Shown here piece after piece: positions 44,590 to 55,404 of a stretch of DNA of 64,000 nucleotides. The position numbers and the translations under genes are program-made. Within the stretch, counting starts at the first letter, position 1, and each line of letters begins with the position of its first letter. The stretch lies in contig CM066035.1 in the NCBI GenBank assembly GCA_033557465.1, forward strand, positions 916,370,235 through 916,434,234. Direction: 5' to 3'. This DNA is from Ichthyophis bannanicus (taxonomy: Eukaryota; Chordata; Amphibia; Gymnophiona; Ichthyophiidae). Under the pieces are notes generated by a model. The model ran no database searches and was not told where the DNA came from. It worked only from the letters and a program-made list of their open reading frames with translations.

Positions 44590-44975
44590 GTGACCTCTGG
44601 TTTAAGATATGCTCATGAGTGTTGAAAGAATATACAGAGTCATTATACCATAAAGATCAAGTGGACCAATAGCCGTTTCAACCTATACCTTACGATCAGG
44701 AACCATTGGTGATGAAAGAAGAAGTCGAAACAGCATTGAAAACCTTATCAAAGAACAAAGCCTCAGGCATTGATTTCATTCCCATTGAGTTATTACAACA
44801 ATCAGGTGAAGCTGTTACCATACTTACAAGGCTCTGCCAGGAAATTTGAAAGACAAATTCATGGCCAAGTGACTGGAAAAAATCTGTGTTTGTATCAATA
44901 CTGAAGAAAGGTGACCCGACTGACTGTGGAAATTATCGCACAATCACTCTGATCTCACATGCCAGCAAGATTATA
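44590..44975 (+). mobile_element. RTE (BovB-like) LINE, RT start region
   Basis: Translated in one main frame: EPLVMKEEVETALKTLSKNK, ASGIDFIPIELLQQSGEAV, an in-frame stop, then SVFVSILKKGDPTDCGNYRT and ITLISHASKI. These match the early RT motifs of RTE/BovB. A CR1 starts at about 44976. The element's 3' end appears at 47537, so the central RT region is missing. Confidence 0.83.
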
Positions 44976-47413
44976 AGAACATAAGATATGCCATACTGGG
45001 TCAGACCAAGGTCCATCAAGCCCAGTATTCTGTTTCCAACAGTGGCCAATCTAGGTCATATGTACCTAGCAGTTTCCCCAAGGGACACAGGTTCCACAAT
45101 GCTTGTATTGGTTCAAGCATTGATATCCTGGGTCCCTTCTTAATAATGGTTTATGGATCTTTCCTCCAGGAACTTGTCCAAACCTTTTTTAAACCCAGCT
45201 ACACTAACAGCCTTTACTACATCCTCCGGTAACAAATTCCAGAGTTTGATTACACGTTGAGTGAAAAAATATTTTCTTTTATTAGTCTTAAATAGTTTAC
45301 CCTGTAGCTTCAGTGCATGTCCCCTAGTCTTTCTATATTCTGATAAGGTAAACAATCGATCTACGTTTACCCGTTCCACTCCGTTCATTAATTTATAGAC
45401 TTCTATCATATCTCCCCTCAGCCGTCTCTTTTCCAGGTTAAAGAGCCCCAACCTTTTTAGCCTTTCTTCATAGGAGTATCCTTCCATCCCCTTTAGCATT
45501 TTGGTGGCTCTTCTCTGAACCTTTTCTAAAATCGCTATATCCTTTTTAAGATACGGCGACCAGAATTGCACACAATATTCAAGGTGCGGTCTCACCATGG
45601 AATGATATAGAGGCATTATAATATCTTTTGTTTTATTTTCCATTCCTTTCCTTATCATACCTAGCATCCTATTTGCTCTCTTGGCCACTGCTGCACACTG
45701 GGCCGAGGGTTTTAACATGGTATCCACAATGACGCCTAAATCTTTTTCCTGGGTGGTGGTTCCTAATGTGGAACCTTGCATCGTGTAACCATAGTTTGGG
45801 TTGTTCTTCCCTAGGTGCATAACCTTGCACTTGTCCACATTAAATTTCATCTGCCATTTTGATGCCCAGTCTTCCAATTTATCAAGATCCTCTTGCAATT
45901 TTCCACAATCCTCTTGGGTTTTAACAACTTTAAATAGTTTTGTGTCATCTGCAAATTTGATAACCTCACTCGTTATTCCACTTTCCAGGTCATTTATGAA
46001 TATGTCAAAAAGCAGCGGACCCAGCACAGATCCCTGGGGTACACCACTATTCACCTTTCTCCATTGGGAAAATTGTCCATTTAGCCCTACCCTCTGCTTT
46101 CTATCTTTTAACCAGTTCCTGATCCACAATAGTACACTGCCTCTTATCCCATGACTCTTTAGTTTTGCCAAAAGTCTCTGATGAGGGACCTTGTCAAAGG
46201 CTTTCTGAAAGTCCAGATACACAATATCAACCGACTCACCTTTGTCCAGCTGATTATTCACTCCTTCAAAAAAACATAACAGATTAGTAAGACAAGATTT
46301 TCCTTGTCTAAAGCCATGTTGGCTGTCTCCCATTAGGTCATGACTATCTACATGCTGAGTAATTTTATTCTTTATGATGGTTTCTACCATTTTTCCGGTA
46401 CTGATGTCAGGCTCACCGGTCTGTAGTTTCCCGGATCACCCCTGGAAACCTTTTTAAAAATTAGTGTTACATTGGCGATCCTCCAATCTTCAGGTATTAG
46501 AGATGATTTTAATGATAGTTCACAGATTACTAATAGCAGGTCTGCAATCTCATATTTCAGTTCTTTCAACACCCTTGGATGTATACCATCCAGCCCAGGT
46601 GATTTGCTACTCTTCAGTTTATCTAATAGTTGTAATACATCTTCCCGATGTATCGATATTTCCTTCAATTCTTCCGCACCTTTAAATACCACTTCAGTCA
46701 TGGGTAACATCCCTACATCTTCCTCAGTAAAGACTGAAGCAAAGAATTCATTCAATCTCTCCGCTATCGCCTTGTCGCCTCTTAGTGCTCCTTTAACCCC
46801 TTTATCATCTAATGGACCAACTGACTCTCTCACAGGTTTTTTGCTACGAATGTACTTGAAAAGGTCTTTACTTCGCGTTTTTGCTTCCGCAGCAAGCTTC
46901 TTCTCAAATTCTCCCTTTGCCTGCCTTATCAATGCCTTGCATTTGACTTGCCAGTGCTTGTGCTGTTTCCAGGTTTCGTCGTTTGGCTCTTTTTTCCATT
47001 TCCTGAAAGATACTTTTTTGGCAACAACAGCCTCTCTGACCTCACCTTTAAACCATGCTGGCAGTTTTTTGGACTTCCTTCCACTTTTCTTAAAGCGTGG
47101 AATACAGCTGGTCTGGGCTTCCAAGATAGTATTTTTCAACAACAGCCAAGCCTGATGTACGTCTTTAACCTTTGCAACTGCTCCTTTTAGTTTTTTCTTA
47201 ACTGTTTTCCTCATTTTATCATAGTTTCCCTTTCGAAAGTTAAAAGGTAGTACTGTGGATTTCCTTACTATCCCTCCTCCACTAATTAAATCAAAGGCGA
47301 TCATGCTATGATCACTATTGCCAAGTGGCCCCAACAACCTTATCTCTTGCACTAGATCTGGTGTTCCACTAAGGACTAGGTCTAATATGGCTTCCCCTCT
47401 AATAATTCTACTC
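44976..47413 (-). mobile_element. CR1 LINE (subfamily A), longest copy, 5' truncated
   Basis: Tail at left (AGAACATAAGATATGCCATA). Minus-strand coding covers the end of the endonuclease, the linker, all of RT and the C-terminus, in two frames joined by a single-base slip near 46388. Only the 5' UTR, ORF1 and most of the endonuclease are missing. It is inserted in an RTE relic. It is the reference copy for the subfamily A fragments at 488, 15985, 37601 and 52880. Confidence 0.92.
45140..46390 (-). pseudogene. CR1 reverse transcriptase
   Basis: An open frame of 416 residues with MGDSQHGFRQGKSCLTNLL, the first Asp in VDIVYLDFQKAFDKVPH, SGVPQGSVLGPLLFDIFIND, and the catalytic pair in IKFADDTKLF. 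Thumb and C-terminal motifs follow ([40 protein letters not shown]). All RT catalytic motifs are intact. The frame lacks its N-terminal portion because of a missing G in the run near 46388, which places the upstream region in another frame. Marked pseudogene because the ORF2 as a whole is truncated and slipped. Confidence 0.9.
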
Positions 47414-47415
47414 AA
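46384..47415 (-). pseudogene. CR1 endonuclease end, linker and first RT motifs
   Basis: Encodes ILDLVLSGTPDLVQEIRLLG and NSDHSMIAFDL (the endonuclease's last motif), a Lys/Arg-rich linker (KKLPAWFKGEVREAVVAKK), then SPGLDGIHPRVLKELKYEIA, EDWRIANVTLIFKKVSRGD and GNYRPVSLTSV. The frame stops after VPEKW, one base out of phase with the RT frame. It is 5' truncated at about 47415. Confidence 0.88.
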
Positions 47416-47520
47416 GATTTATTTATTTTTATTTATTTATCATTTCTTATATACTGCCTTTCATGATATCGAGGTGGTTTACATTGAACAAACTGAAATT
47501 ACATTGAACAGGGCATTATA
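47414..47520 (-). mobile_element. SINE/LINE tail fragment
   Basis: TTTATTTATTTATC, then TATACTGCCTTTCATGATAT and CGAGGTGGTTTACA, the inverse of the GGCGGTATA-type tail of the SINE at 22598. About 100 bp. Confidence 0.55.
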
Positions 47521-47536
47521 ACTTGGAGATAAATAT

Positions 47537-47806
47537 GACTTCAACTTTCATACTTTGGACACATCATGCGAAGAGAGAGATCATTAGAGAAGGATATCAT
47601 GCTTGGCAAGGTGGAAGGTCAATGCAAAAAAGGAAGGCCAGCAATGAGATGGATCAATACAATAACAGCAGCTATGGGTGCCAGTCTGTCAACAATGAGC
47701 TGCCTAACTGAAGATCGAACACAGTTTAGGATAACTATCCAGAGGGTCGCCATGAGTCGACACTGACTAGACGGCACTTAACAACAACAACAACAACATG
47801 AGTATT
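47537..47806 (+). mobile_element. RTE (BovB-like) LINE 3' end
   Basis: The frame 47566-47766 encodes MRRERSLEKDIMLGKVEGQC and GRPAMRWINTITAAMGASL, followed by QRVAMSRH. The 3' end reads GGTCGCCATGAGTCGACACT and AGACGGCACTTAACAACAAC. It is in the same orientation as 44590-44975, and is likely the rest of that element with the middle lost. Confidence 0.84.
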
Positions 47807-47880
47807 GCTCTCTGTTTGCCAAGTCCCTGAGTCTCACTTTTGGTCACATCTAGGAGGAACCATGGAGGTTATCATTACTG

Positions 47881-47930
47881 CCATACATCATGCTCAGTAG
47901 ACTGTGGTGGTGGTGGTGGTGGTAATATTG
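47881..47930. repeat. GGT trinucleotide repeat
   Basis: TGTGGTGGTGGTGGTGGTGG, then TAATATTGG. A short microsatellite. Confidence 0.8.
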
Positions 47931-49148
47931 GCATGCTGCTTTCCTCCTCCTGCAGGTTTCAACTTCTCCTTTCACATCAAGAGTACTGCTTCATTTGATA
48001 TCCACTCTATTATTCAGTTCATCCCACTTTCACTCTGAGTAGCTGTCCTCCTCTTCCTTCCTTGCTGACTTTGATTTCTTGGTTGTCTTCTTTTTTGAAC
48101 CACCTTCCCATTCCATTATTCTTGGGGATTTTAGCATATTAAATTACTCTGGATTTTAAGGCATGATATTTTTGACTGGCTGGTAGCAATTGTTAATAAG
48201 TTGCTGTAAAGACATACCCTACCAGTAAATTTGAAAAAAAAAACCAGCTACCTCTGCTAGAGCTGACTCGTCTCTACCTAAAGGCAGCACAACACAGCAG
48301 CAAGCCTTTGAACACTCATATGCGTGTGCTTAAGGCCCGCCATGTCCGTCTCTGACAGTCACTGTTAGAGGGGAGTGAGGCTTGAAAGCCTTAAGCATGT
48401 GTGCATGGATGTTCAAAGGCCTGCCGCCATCCTGTCCTACTTTATGTCGTAGATGAGTTGGCTCCAGCAAATGTTTCATTCACTTGTTTTATTGGGACTA
48501 GCTCCTTTCTGTGCTCATCAGGTTACTGCTTTGTTGTGCATAGCCAAGATGGTACCTGAGGGAAGTGGTAGAAGGAGTTCCCATCCTGAAGGGCTGCATA
48601 AAGTATTTAGGGCAGGGATGTCCAAAATATGGCCTGGGAACCGCCTGCAGGCATCTTTCATTCAGCCCCCACAGCCATCCCTGACACACATTTGGATCTG
48701 GCCTGCTCGAAGTGGATGGTCGGCCATTGCAGTGACTGGGCATCTGCAAGAGCAGGAGAGATGTGCAGTTCAGGGTAGGAGGAGGGCTACGCAATCTGCA
48801 GGAAAAAAGAGAGCCACATGGTTTGAAGGAGTAAGAGAGTGACCTGGATTGCAGCAGCAGGCGAGTCACATGATCCAGGGTAGTAAGAGCTGCTGAGGGG
48901 AGATAGTTTCTTTTAAGGAGGTGAGGGGAAAGGAAAGGAAGGGAGAGAGAGATAATGTGTTTTGTTGGGGGGAGGGAAGATGGGAAATAGAGAAAGTATC
49001 TTATATGGAAGGGCTGGAAGGAAAAAAGAGTCCTTATTGGGGGAGTGGGGGGAGGGAATTGGGAGTGATAGGGCAAGGTAAAAGACTAATGGTGGGAAGA
49101 GGCAAGGATAAGGTAAGGGACCGAAGGAAAGGAGAAAAAGGCAGTAGA
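47931..49148. other. No gene seen, 1.2 kb
   Basis: No coding motif. CAGGGATGTCCAAAATATGG near 48612 resembles a hAT terminal sequence without a partner. Purine-rich text at 48880-49140 gives long meaningless frames. Confidence 0.45.
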
Positions 49149-49298
49149 GTAGGCATGGGCAAACGTTTTGATTTGAGAGCTGTATTGTAAGTCATTACTG
49201 ATTTGGGGGCTCTCCCAACTGACTGACTCCCCCAACCTAATCACAAAGTCACAATTCCCAGTACAGCATGCGGACCAAGGGGTTTGCCCACCCCTGTT
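49149..49298. mobile_element. hAT-like MITE
   Basis: The right end inverted reads CAGGGGTGGGCAAACCCC, a typical hAT terminus. The left end TAGGCATGGGCAAACG is a decayed match. About 150 bp and no coding capacity. Flanking 8-mers match only in half their positions, so the duplication is not clear. Confidence 0.5.
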
Positions 49299-49334
49299 CC
49301 AGAGCACTTCTGATTTAGATGGATTTAGAGAAGT

Positions 49335-49745
49335 GTAAATCTCTGCATCTTGTCCTTGAAGGGCGCCAGGATCATGGGACAGCTGTATCCCCTACCACAG
49401 GAGGACCTGGGCTGCCTCTTTTGTCTCTCCAGAATTGCGGGCACCAGGAAAACCACCATCACACTTGAGGGGGGAGGGGAAGGCCCTGGAGGATCTTCAG
49501 ACTCTTATTCAAATCCAGACTTAAAACCCACCTCCTTGAGGCTACTTTTGGATCCTGATCCCTTTATTCTCCTGTTACCACCTAGGTGTGTTATGACCAT
49601 TTCCCTTTAGTCTTACCCTGGCCTGTTTCTTGTATTTGTCTAATTTGTATAGCGAGGACCATCTCTCACATGAATGTGTACACGCTGTGTATGCTTTGTA
49701 GCATTATACAAATGATAAGTAGTAGTAGTGGTAGTAGTGGTGGTG
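49335..49745 (+). mobile_element. L2 LINE 3' end fragment
   Basis: A degenerate coding tail (a frame resembling FKSxLKTHLxEATFGS), then TTTGTATAGCGAGGACC, TTGTAGCATTATACAAATGA, and TAAGTAGTAGTAGTGG. Same tail type as 13742-13995. Confidence 0.65.
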
Positions 49746-50054
49746 GTTAGCTGTGTTTGGAGCAGCAACAGTGAAAGGTAAGAGGGGAAATGCTAGAGAC
49801 CACGGTGGTGGGGGGGGGGGAGGGGAGAAGAGGAGAGACTGAACCTCTGGGGGGTTCGAGAAGAGATGCTGAACACATTTGGGGCATGGCAGCAAGAAGA
49901 GGAGATGCTGGGCACTGTGAGGGTTGGGGGAGAGATGAGGAGATGCTGGACACCTGAAGGTTTGGGAAGGGGAGATGTGGGACTACGTGTGAGGTGGAGT
50001 GGGGTGGGGGTGCATGACTGATAGTTTGCTTAGGGCCTCAGATACCTTGGGCTG
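49746..50054. other. Purine-rich sequence, no gene seen
   Basis: G-rich text with a 12-base G run near 49809-49820. GGGCTGGCCCTG at its end resembles a hAT terminus. No coding motif. Confidence 0.45.
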
Positions 50055-50575
50055 GCCCTGTACTCGTATGTTTTATCGCACAGATCACTTATCCTTTTAG
50101 CAGCTGTCCTCTGCACCAACTCCATTCTGTTTATATCCTTTTGAAAGTGCAGTCTCCAGAATAGCACACAGTACTCTTGAGTCTCCGCAGAGACTTATAC
50201 AGAGGCACTAGCTCCTACTTCCTGCTAGCCATTGCTCTTACTGTAATCACACCCAAGCATCCACACAGTATTCTAAATAAAGTCTCACCAGAGACTATCA
50301 CCTCCTCCTTCCTACTGGCCATTTTTCTCCTTATGCACCTAAGCATCCTTCTGGCTTTTGACATTGCCCTTTCTACCTGTTTGGCCACCTTAAGATCATC
50401 AGAAACAATAATCCCCAGGTCCCACTCATCTTTCATGGAAAGAAGTACTTCATGCCTTATACTGTACGGTTTCCTTGGATTTTTGTAGTTCAAATGTATA
50501 ATCCTGCATTTTTAGCATTAAATCTCAGCTGTCAAATACTCTACCATTCTTCAAGTTTCGAGCCATCTTATCCTC
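50055..50575 (-). mobile_element. CR1 LINE fragment (subfamily B)
   Basis: The minus-strand frame 50215-50493 encodes SIRHEVLLSMKDEWDLGIIV, SDDLKVAKQVERAMSKARRM and KMASRKEEVIV. Flanking text matches the CTCTGCACCAACTCCATTCT and CTCCAGAATAGCACACAGTA segments of CR1-B. It shows what lies across the gypsy insertion point of 4155/10238. Confidence 0.85.
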
Positions 50576-50734
50576 AGTCCTTTTCTTTCTGCAAAGCCCC
50601 ATAGATGTGTTTGGCTTCTCACAGTTTTTCTGGTGATTTTTTCCTGTAGTTTCCTTAGTTTGGGTTTTCCGACTTTTTAAAGTTTCTTTTATTCTGCGGG
50701 AACAAGCAGGAAGTCAGTCCTCACATACAGGCCA

Positions 50735-50895
50735 GACAGAATCGGGGTCCCGGCTTGCACGTACAGGCCTGTTCGATTCTGATCCCGCAGTGCTAGACGT
50801 GTCCCGTGGGATCAGAATCGCGACTCCCTCTGTGCATCTGGTTCCGACCGGATGCACAGAGGGCCAGGACGTCCTGGATGGAATCGGGCCCTTAA
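50735..50895. repeat. GC-rich palindromic repeat, third block
   Basis: Two hairpins: CGATTCTGATCCCGC with GTGGGATCAGAATCG (about 50778-50822), and CCTCTGTGCATC with GATGCACAGAGG. It ends GGAATCGGGCCC. It is the inverted counterpart of the hairpin at 23243-23290. Confidence 0.5.
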
Positions 50896-52134
50896 TGTAC
50901 AGTAAGGTCAAAGGGTATGCTTTGAGACTGAAAGTAGGTTGTGTCTCAAAATATTTTGATGGTTTTCTCAGTTTCTTTGCTTTTTAGCTTGGTATTGAAT
51001 TTAGGAATATTTCTGTGGGAACATTGCTCTTTCCCCTCTCCAAAACTTAGGTAACTTCTTCAAAAAATATGCCGCATTTAATATGAATAAAATTGGATTC
51101 ATAATTTTGAAACCCAATTCTTTAATACTTATAAAGGTTATGATTTGCATGACCTTTCCCTCTTTTGAAAAAAAAAATATGAATTCAGTAATGTCTGAAC
51201 CTAAGCAATGTTTAAAATAAATCCCAAGATCTCATGGAAAATGTGGGGAGCATAAAAGCCATAAAGTTCATGTACACCTGCCCACTTAACCTTCCTTTTG
51301 TAGTACCGCAGAGATCACCCGACTGTTCAGCATTTAGCCCAGCGACTAGAAGCTGATATCCTGTCTCTTTGCACAAACTATGGCTGCAGAAGTTGGCTGT
51401 TACCGAGCACTTTATCGTCGTCCTAAGACAGATCTCAAGGCTTTCCCAGAGATTGCAGGCTGCCTTTGGTAGCATTAAACTCATAATTGATTATGCCATA
51501 GAGCTCGAACATGGATAAAGGAATGAATTCTAGAAAGTAAATACATTCAGAATTTTGCTAGTAGGCTGAATTTAAAACTGCTGTTCAGTGCCAGCCAGGA
51601 TTACTGGTGCACTCCAGCTGATTTCACTTGAGCTTTCTGCCTGTGAGTTTATCTAAGACCTTCCACATCCATCAATTCATTGAAGAATATTATCCTATAC
51701 TGTGGACCTTTAAATAGGTATTGGAAAATTAATTTCTTATATTATGCATTATAGATAAGGTCTTTCTTTTCCTATGACAGTTCAGTAATGGATTCTATGG
51801 CAGTTTTGTGACATATTTGCACATAATTATGTATGCAAAAATGTATTCATTTATAAAATGTTCTTTTAAAGTAAATTATTTTTTCAGCCTGTTGTGTGTG
51901 AATAAATTATTTTTAATGTTTTTCCCAATTCAATTTTTCATATTAAGTTTTCTAATATTATATAATAAGAATGAAAAATGCAGCCAGCAATTAAGAACAA
52001 AAACTGAGTTGGATCATTGAGACCAGTATCCTGTTCCAACAGCCCCCAGTCATAACATAGCTTCTACATTTTAGAAACAAGTAAAAACTAGTGGGGAAGG
52101 CACAGTATGGCTTATGGAATTCTTTCCAGCTTCT
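50896..52134. other. AT-rich sequence, no gene seen
   Basis: Low GC with short frames only. Nothing recognised. Confidence 0.5.
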
Positions 52135-52390
52135 TTATTCGTATGTGTTTGTGTGTGTGTGTCCACATGCGTGCACAAACCAATATGCTTGTATCTGCAT
52201 TGTCTCTGTATGTGTTAATATCGCTGTTTTGTATGTTTATCGTTTTTTTTTTCTATTTTGTTGGTGTGTTTATGCATTTTTATATGAATGTGCGTGTGTT
52301 TCTGTGTCACGGCATGTGTGCTTGCATATGAATCTGTGAATGTTTGCATGCATGCGTGGATAGGTGTGTTTGTGTTTGTATTTATGAGCC
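52135..52390. repeat. Degenerate GT-rich microsatellite
   Basis: Many GTGTTTGTGTGTGTGTGTGT-like runs broken by CATGC and TTTATG words. It gives spurious Cys/Val-rich frames on the plus strand. A decayed TG repeat. Confidence 0.6.
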
Positions 52391-52429
52391 CGAGATTCAA
52401 AGGCATTTACATGGTTTACAGACATGCTA

Positions 52430-52740
52430 AGCGTAATATTCAGTGGCAATAATTTTCAGTGCTGGTAGCCGGATAATGCTGGGGCCATATCCGGCCACTG
52501 GAATTGAATATCCAGATTTGCCACAAAAGCAGGAATCTAACTGCCAGTGGCGATATTCAGCTGCTGCCCAGTTAGCTTCGGCAGTGAAAGTTAGGACAGC
52601 TTTTTCTGTGCCTAATGTTCGCTGCCGAGGGATAACTGGTCAGCAGCTGAATATCACCACTGACCCCCTGAGTGCCACTCCCGGAACACCTTCATGCTAA
52701 CCACTTAGCATCAGGGCATGTAGTGCTGGTACCCATGGAT
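52430..52740. repeat. GATATTCAGC-rich dispersed repeat, second copy
   Basis: Shares GGCGATATTCAGCTGCTGCC, GGATAACTGGTCAGCAGCTG and TTAGCATCAGGG with 42215-42615, in rearranged order. No coding motif. Confidence 0.5.
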
Positions 52741-52741
52741 A

Positions 52742-52785
52742 TTCATAGAAACATGACGGCAGGAAAAGACCAACAAAGCCTTTGT
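52742..52785 (-). mobile_element. CR1 tail remnant
   Basis: CATAGAAACATGACGGCAGG, then AAAAGACCAACAAAGCC. The 3' tail of subfamily B or C, about 40 bp. Confidence 0.5.
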
Positions 52786-52879
52786 TTCCCAGGTTTGATC
52801 TCTGTGTCTTCTATAAAGCTCTTCTAGTATTACTCGCTCTGGACCTGTTTTTGTGCTACTTCTGCAAGTGGTTGTGCTT

Positions 52880-54028
52880 TTCTTTGTTCAGACTCCATTA
52901 AGCCCAGTATCCTGTTTCCAGCAGTGGCCAATCCAGGTCACAAGTACCTGTCAGGTTCCCAGAAAGGTATACAGATTTCAGAGTGCTTATCCGGGGGTAA
53001 GCCGTGGATTTCCCTGGTCCTCTTTAATAAAGGTTTATGGACTTTTCCTCCAGGAACTTATCCAAACCTCTTTTAAATCCAGCTACACTAACAGCTTTTA
53101 CTACATCCTCTGGTAATGAATTCCAGAGTTTGATTATGCATTGAGTGAAAAATTATTTTCTCTGATTAGTCTTAAATGTGCTACATTGTAGCTTCATTAC
53201 ATGTCCCCTAGTTGTTCTACCTTTCAAAGGAGTAAACAACTGATCTAAGTTTACCCATTCCACTCTATTCATTCATTTATTGATCACTATATGTCCCCTC
53301 AGCAATCTCTTTTTCAAATTGAAGAGCCCTAACTCAGGGATCTTCAATTCCATTCCTAGAGGGCACCAAACCATTCAGGTTGTCAGGCTGTCCCTAATGA
53401 ATATGCATGAGAAAAATTTGAATAGAATGGAGCAGTACATGCAGATATATTCCATGCATATTCATTAGGGACATCCTGAAAACCTGAATGGTTTGGTGCC
53501 CTCCAGGAATGGAGTTGGAGACCCCTGCCCTAACCTTTGAAGCCTTTCTTCATAGGGATATCCTTCCATCTCCTTTCCATTTTTGTTGCTCTTCTCTGTA
53601 CCTTTTCTAATTCTGCTATATCCTTTAAGATATGGTGACCAGAATTGCACACAATATTCAAGGTGTGGTTGCACCATGGAACAATGCAGAGGCATTATAA
53701 TATCCTTTGTTTTATTCTGCATTCCTTTCTTTATGATTCCTAGCATTCTGTTTGCTTTCTCGGCTGCTGCTACATACTGGGCAGGGTTTCAACATACTAT
53801 CCACGATGACGCCTAAATCTTTTTCCTGGACATTGGTTCCTAATGTAGAAGCTTGCATCATGTAACCGTAGTTTGGGTTGTTCTTCCCTAAGTGTGTAAC
53901 TTTACACTTGTCCACATTAAATGTCATCTGTCATTTGGATGCCCAGTCTCCCAGTTTATCAAGTTCCTCTTGCTATTTTTTACAATCCTCTTGTGTTTTA
54001 ACAGTTTGGTGTCATCTGCAAATGGCAG
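52880..54028 (-). mobile_element. CR1 LINE fragment (subfamily A), split by a MITE
   Basis: Left side: AAGCCCAGTATCCTGTTTCC, then CCAGCTACACTAACAGC. The minus-strand frames 53465-53746 and 53712-53927 contain MLGIIKKGMQNKTKDIIMPL, MTFNVDKCKVTHLGKNNPNY and EKDLGVIVDSMLKPC. It is truncated at 54028, where the gene-less DIRS element starts. A hAT MITE is inserted at 53335-53527. Confidence 0.83.
53335..53527. mobile_element. hAT-like MITE with 8-bp target duplication
   Basis: 193 bp. Ends are CAGGGATCTTCAATTCCATT and the inverse of TGGAGTTGGAGACCCCTG. Long inverted arms include GGGCACCAAACCATTCAGGT. It is flanked by CCCTAACT (53327-53334) and CCCTAACC (53528-53535), 7 of 8 matching. The duplicated bases lie inside the CR1, which proves later insertion. 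Confidence 0.8.
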
Positions 54029-54029
54029 T

Positions 54030-54208
54030 AAAACGGAGTTACTTACCTGTAACATGAGTTCTCCGTGGACAGCAGGATAAGTCAGCCACACTTGGTGATG
54101 TCATCCGACGGCGCCGAGACGGAAGTACTCTCCATAGCTCAGAAGGGCTTTGCCCTTCTGAGCATGAGCCATCTGGCCCCCCTCCCTGCCCGCCCCTAGC
54201 TATCCAGT
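54030..54208 (+). repeat. Left terminal repeat of the gene-less DIRS-like element (its 3' end)
   Basis: Terminal extension 54030-54060 (AAAACGGAGTTACTTACCTG...), then the inverted repeat proper with the stem-loop 54137-54163 (arms GCTCAGAAGGGC and GCCCTTCTGAGC) and the CGGCGCCG palindrome. ACTTACCTG at 54041-54049 is the inverse of the consensus 5' splice site. Confidence 0.88.
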
Positions 54209-54288
54209 ACGTCACAAGCTGAGCCTTTGCCGCTAGGAGGCGGGCACTAGAATGGAGGTCGACCCCTTCCCAGGGGAGGTGGGCGGGT

Positions 54289-54398
54289 ATGTGTGGCTGA
54301 CTTATCCTGCTGTCCACGGAGAACTCATGTTACAGGTAAGTAACTCCGTTTTCTCCTAGGACAAGCAAGATGAGTCAGCCACACTTGGTGACTCCCAA
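54289..54398. repeat. Internal complementary region of the gene-less DIRS-like element
   Basis: GTGTGGCTGACTTATCCTGC, then GTTACAGGTAAGTAACTCCG, is the inverse of the left outer end. After TTTT it reads CTCCTAGGACAAGCAAGATG, the inverse of the right outer end. The join near 54351 marks the circle junction expected for DIRS replication. Confidence 0.86.
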
Positions 54399-55074
54399 GC
54401 TACCATGTGCTGTGGTGGAAGGGGGAGGCCGAGGCACTATTTCAGGCTAGGCTAGAGAAGCCTACAGGCGGGCCAGCATGTAGTCTTGTGGTGCCGCGAG
54501 TTGCCCAAAGAGCATGTAGGCCTGTAGAGGCTATGCACGCCGCATGCATGTGCAGTGGCCGCGCTGAGGGGAGTGCAGTTATAGGGCACTGTAAGCCGGC
54601 CTGCAGACGCGAGGCACGCATGTGCAGAGGGTGTACCAGGTATACTTGCGCGGAAAACGGAGATATGGGCCCGTCGCAGTGCGAGAACGGTGCCAATGGT
54701 GTACTGGAGCGCGAATACCTCGCAGACACGAGAGGCATCTCTTGTTATATTATTACTTATTGTAATCGTTTATTTATTTAATTTTAATTTTTTTTTTATT
54801 TAATTTAATTTAATTTAATTTATTTATTTTTAAGTCCACCTCAGGGATTTGTCGGGGACCATTAATCACTGCTCGGTCCAGCTTTGGGAACCTATGTCTC
54901 AGGGGAGACATGACCTGAAATGGTCAGCGTTGTACATGACTTGCATTTGCCGCTGATGGGACGGATACCGAGCACAGCGATGTTGCAGGTTATGCAATCC
55001 GGACATACCCTGCATAAGGGTGTGTGTATGCCCTCATATCTCTGTTGGCACCAGCAGCTGCAGTTGCACGCCGG
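54399..55074. other. Interior of the DIRS-like element, left part
   Basis: CpG-containing sequence without a coding motif, plus an AT-rich TTTAA microsatellite at about 54763-54832. Short frames on both strands show no family signature. Confidence 0.55.
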
Positions 55075-55404
55075 GCGCAGAACCAGTGGCCTGCTTCCGT
55101 GGCCGATGCATTATTCTCATGTCGGCCAGGGCTCCTCCCGGTCAAGGCTGAAGGAGTTGCTGTAAGCTGTTTCCCTGGTGAAGAGTGTCCTGTGTAGAAG
55201 GGTCAAGGAACCCAGGTTGCAGGGCTCTTGACTGACGTAGAGTCTCTCGAGCCTGGTGCAAGATGCGCAGAACCGGTGGCCTGCTTCCGTAGCCGATGCA
55301 TTATTCTCATGTCGGCCAGGGCCCCTACCGGTCTAGGCTGAAGGAGTCGCTGTAAGCTGTTTCCGTGGTGAAGGGTGTCCTGTGCAGAAGGGTCAAGGAC
55401 CCCC
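55075..55404. repeat. 190-bp tandem duplication inside the DIRS-like element
   Basis: Copies start at 55075 and 55265 with GCGCAGAACC, then GGTGGCCTGCTTCCG, CCGATGCATTATTCTCATGT and GTGTCCTGTG-AGAAGGGTC. They are highly similar with scattered changes. Noncoding. Confidence 0.8.

Noticed and set aside
50700..50735. Remnant of a third DIRS terminus (ACAAGCAGGAAGTCAGTCCT)
   Set aside because: Only about 20 bases resemble the known ends, with no stem-loop or partner repeat.
51212..51484. 90-codon minus-strand frame as a possible host exon
   Set aside because: No known domain, no clear splice sites in frame, and Cys-rich content without pattern.
52091..52339. Cys/Val-rich plus-strand frames
   Set aside because: Produced by a degenerate GT microsatellite.
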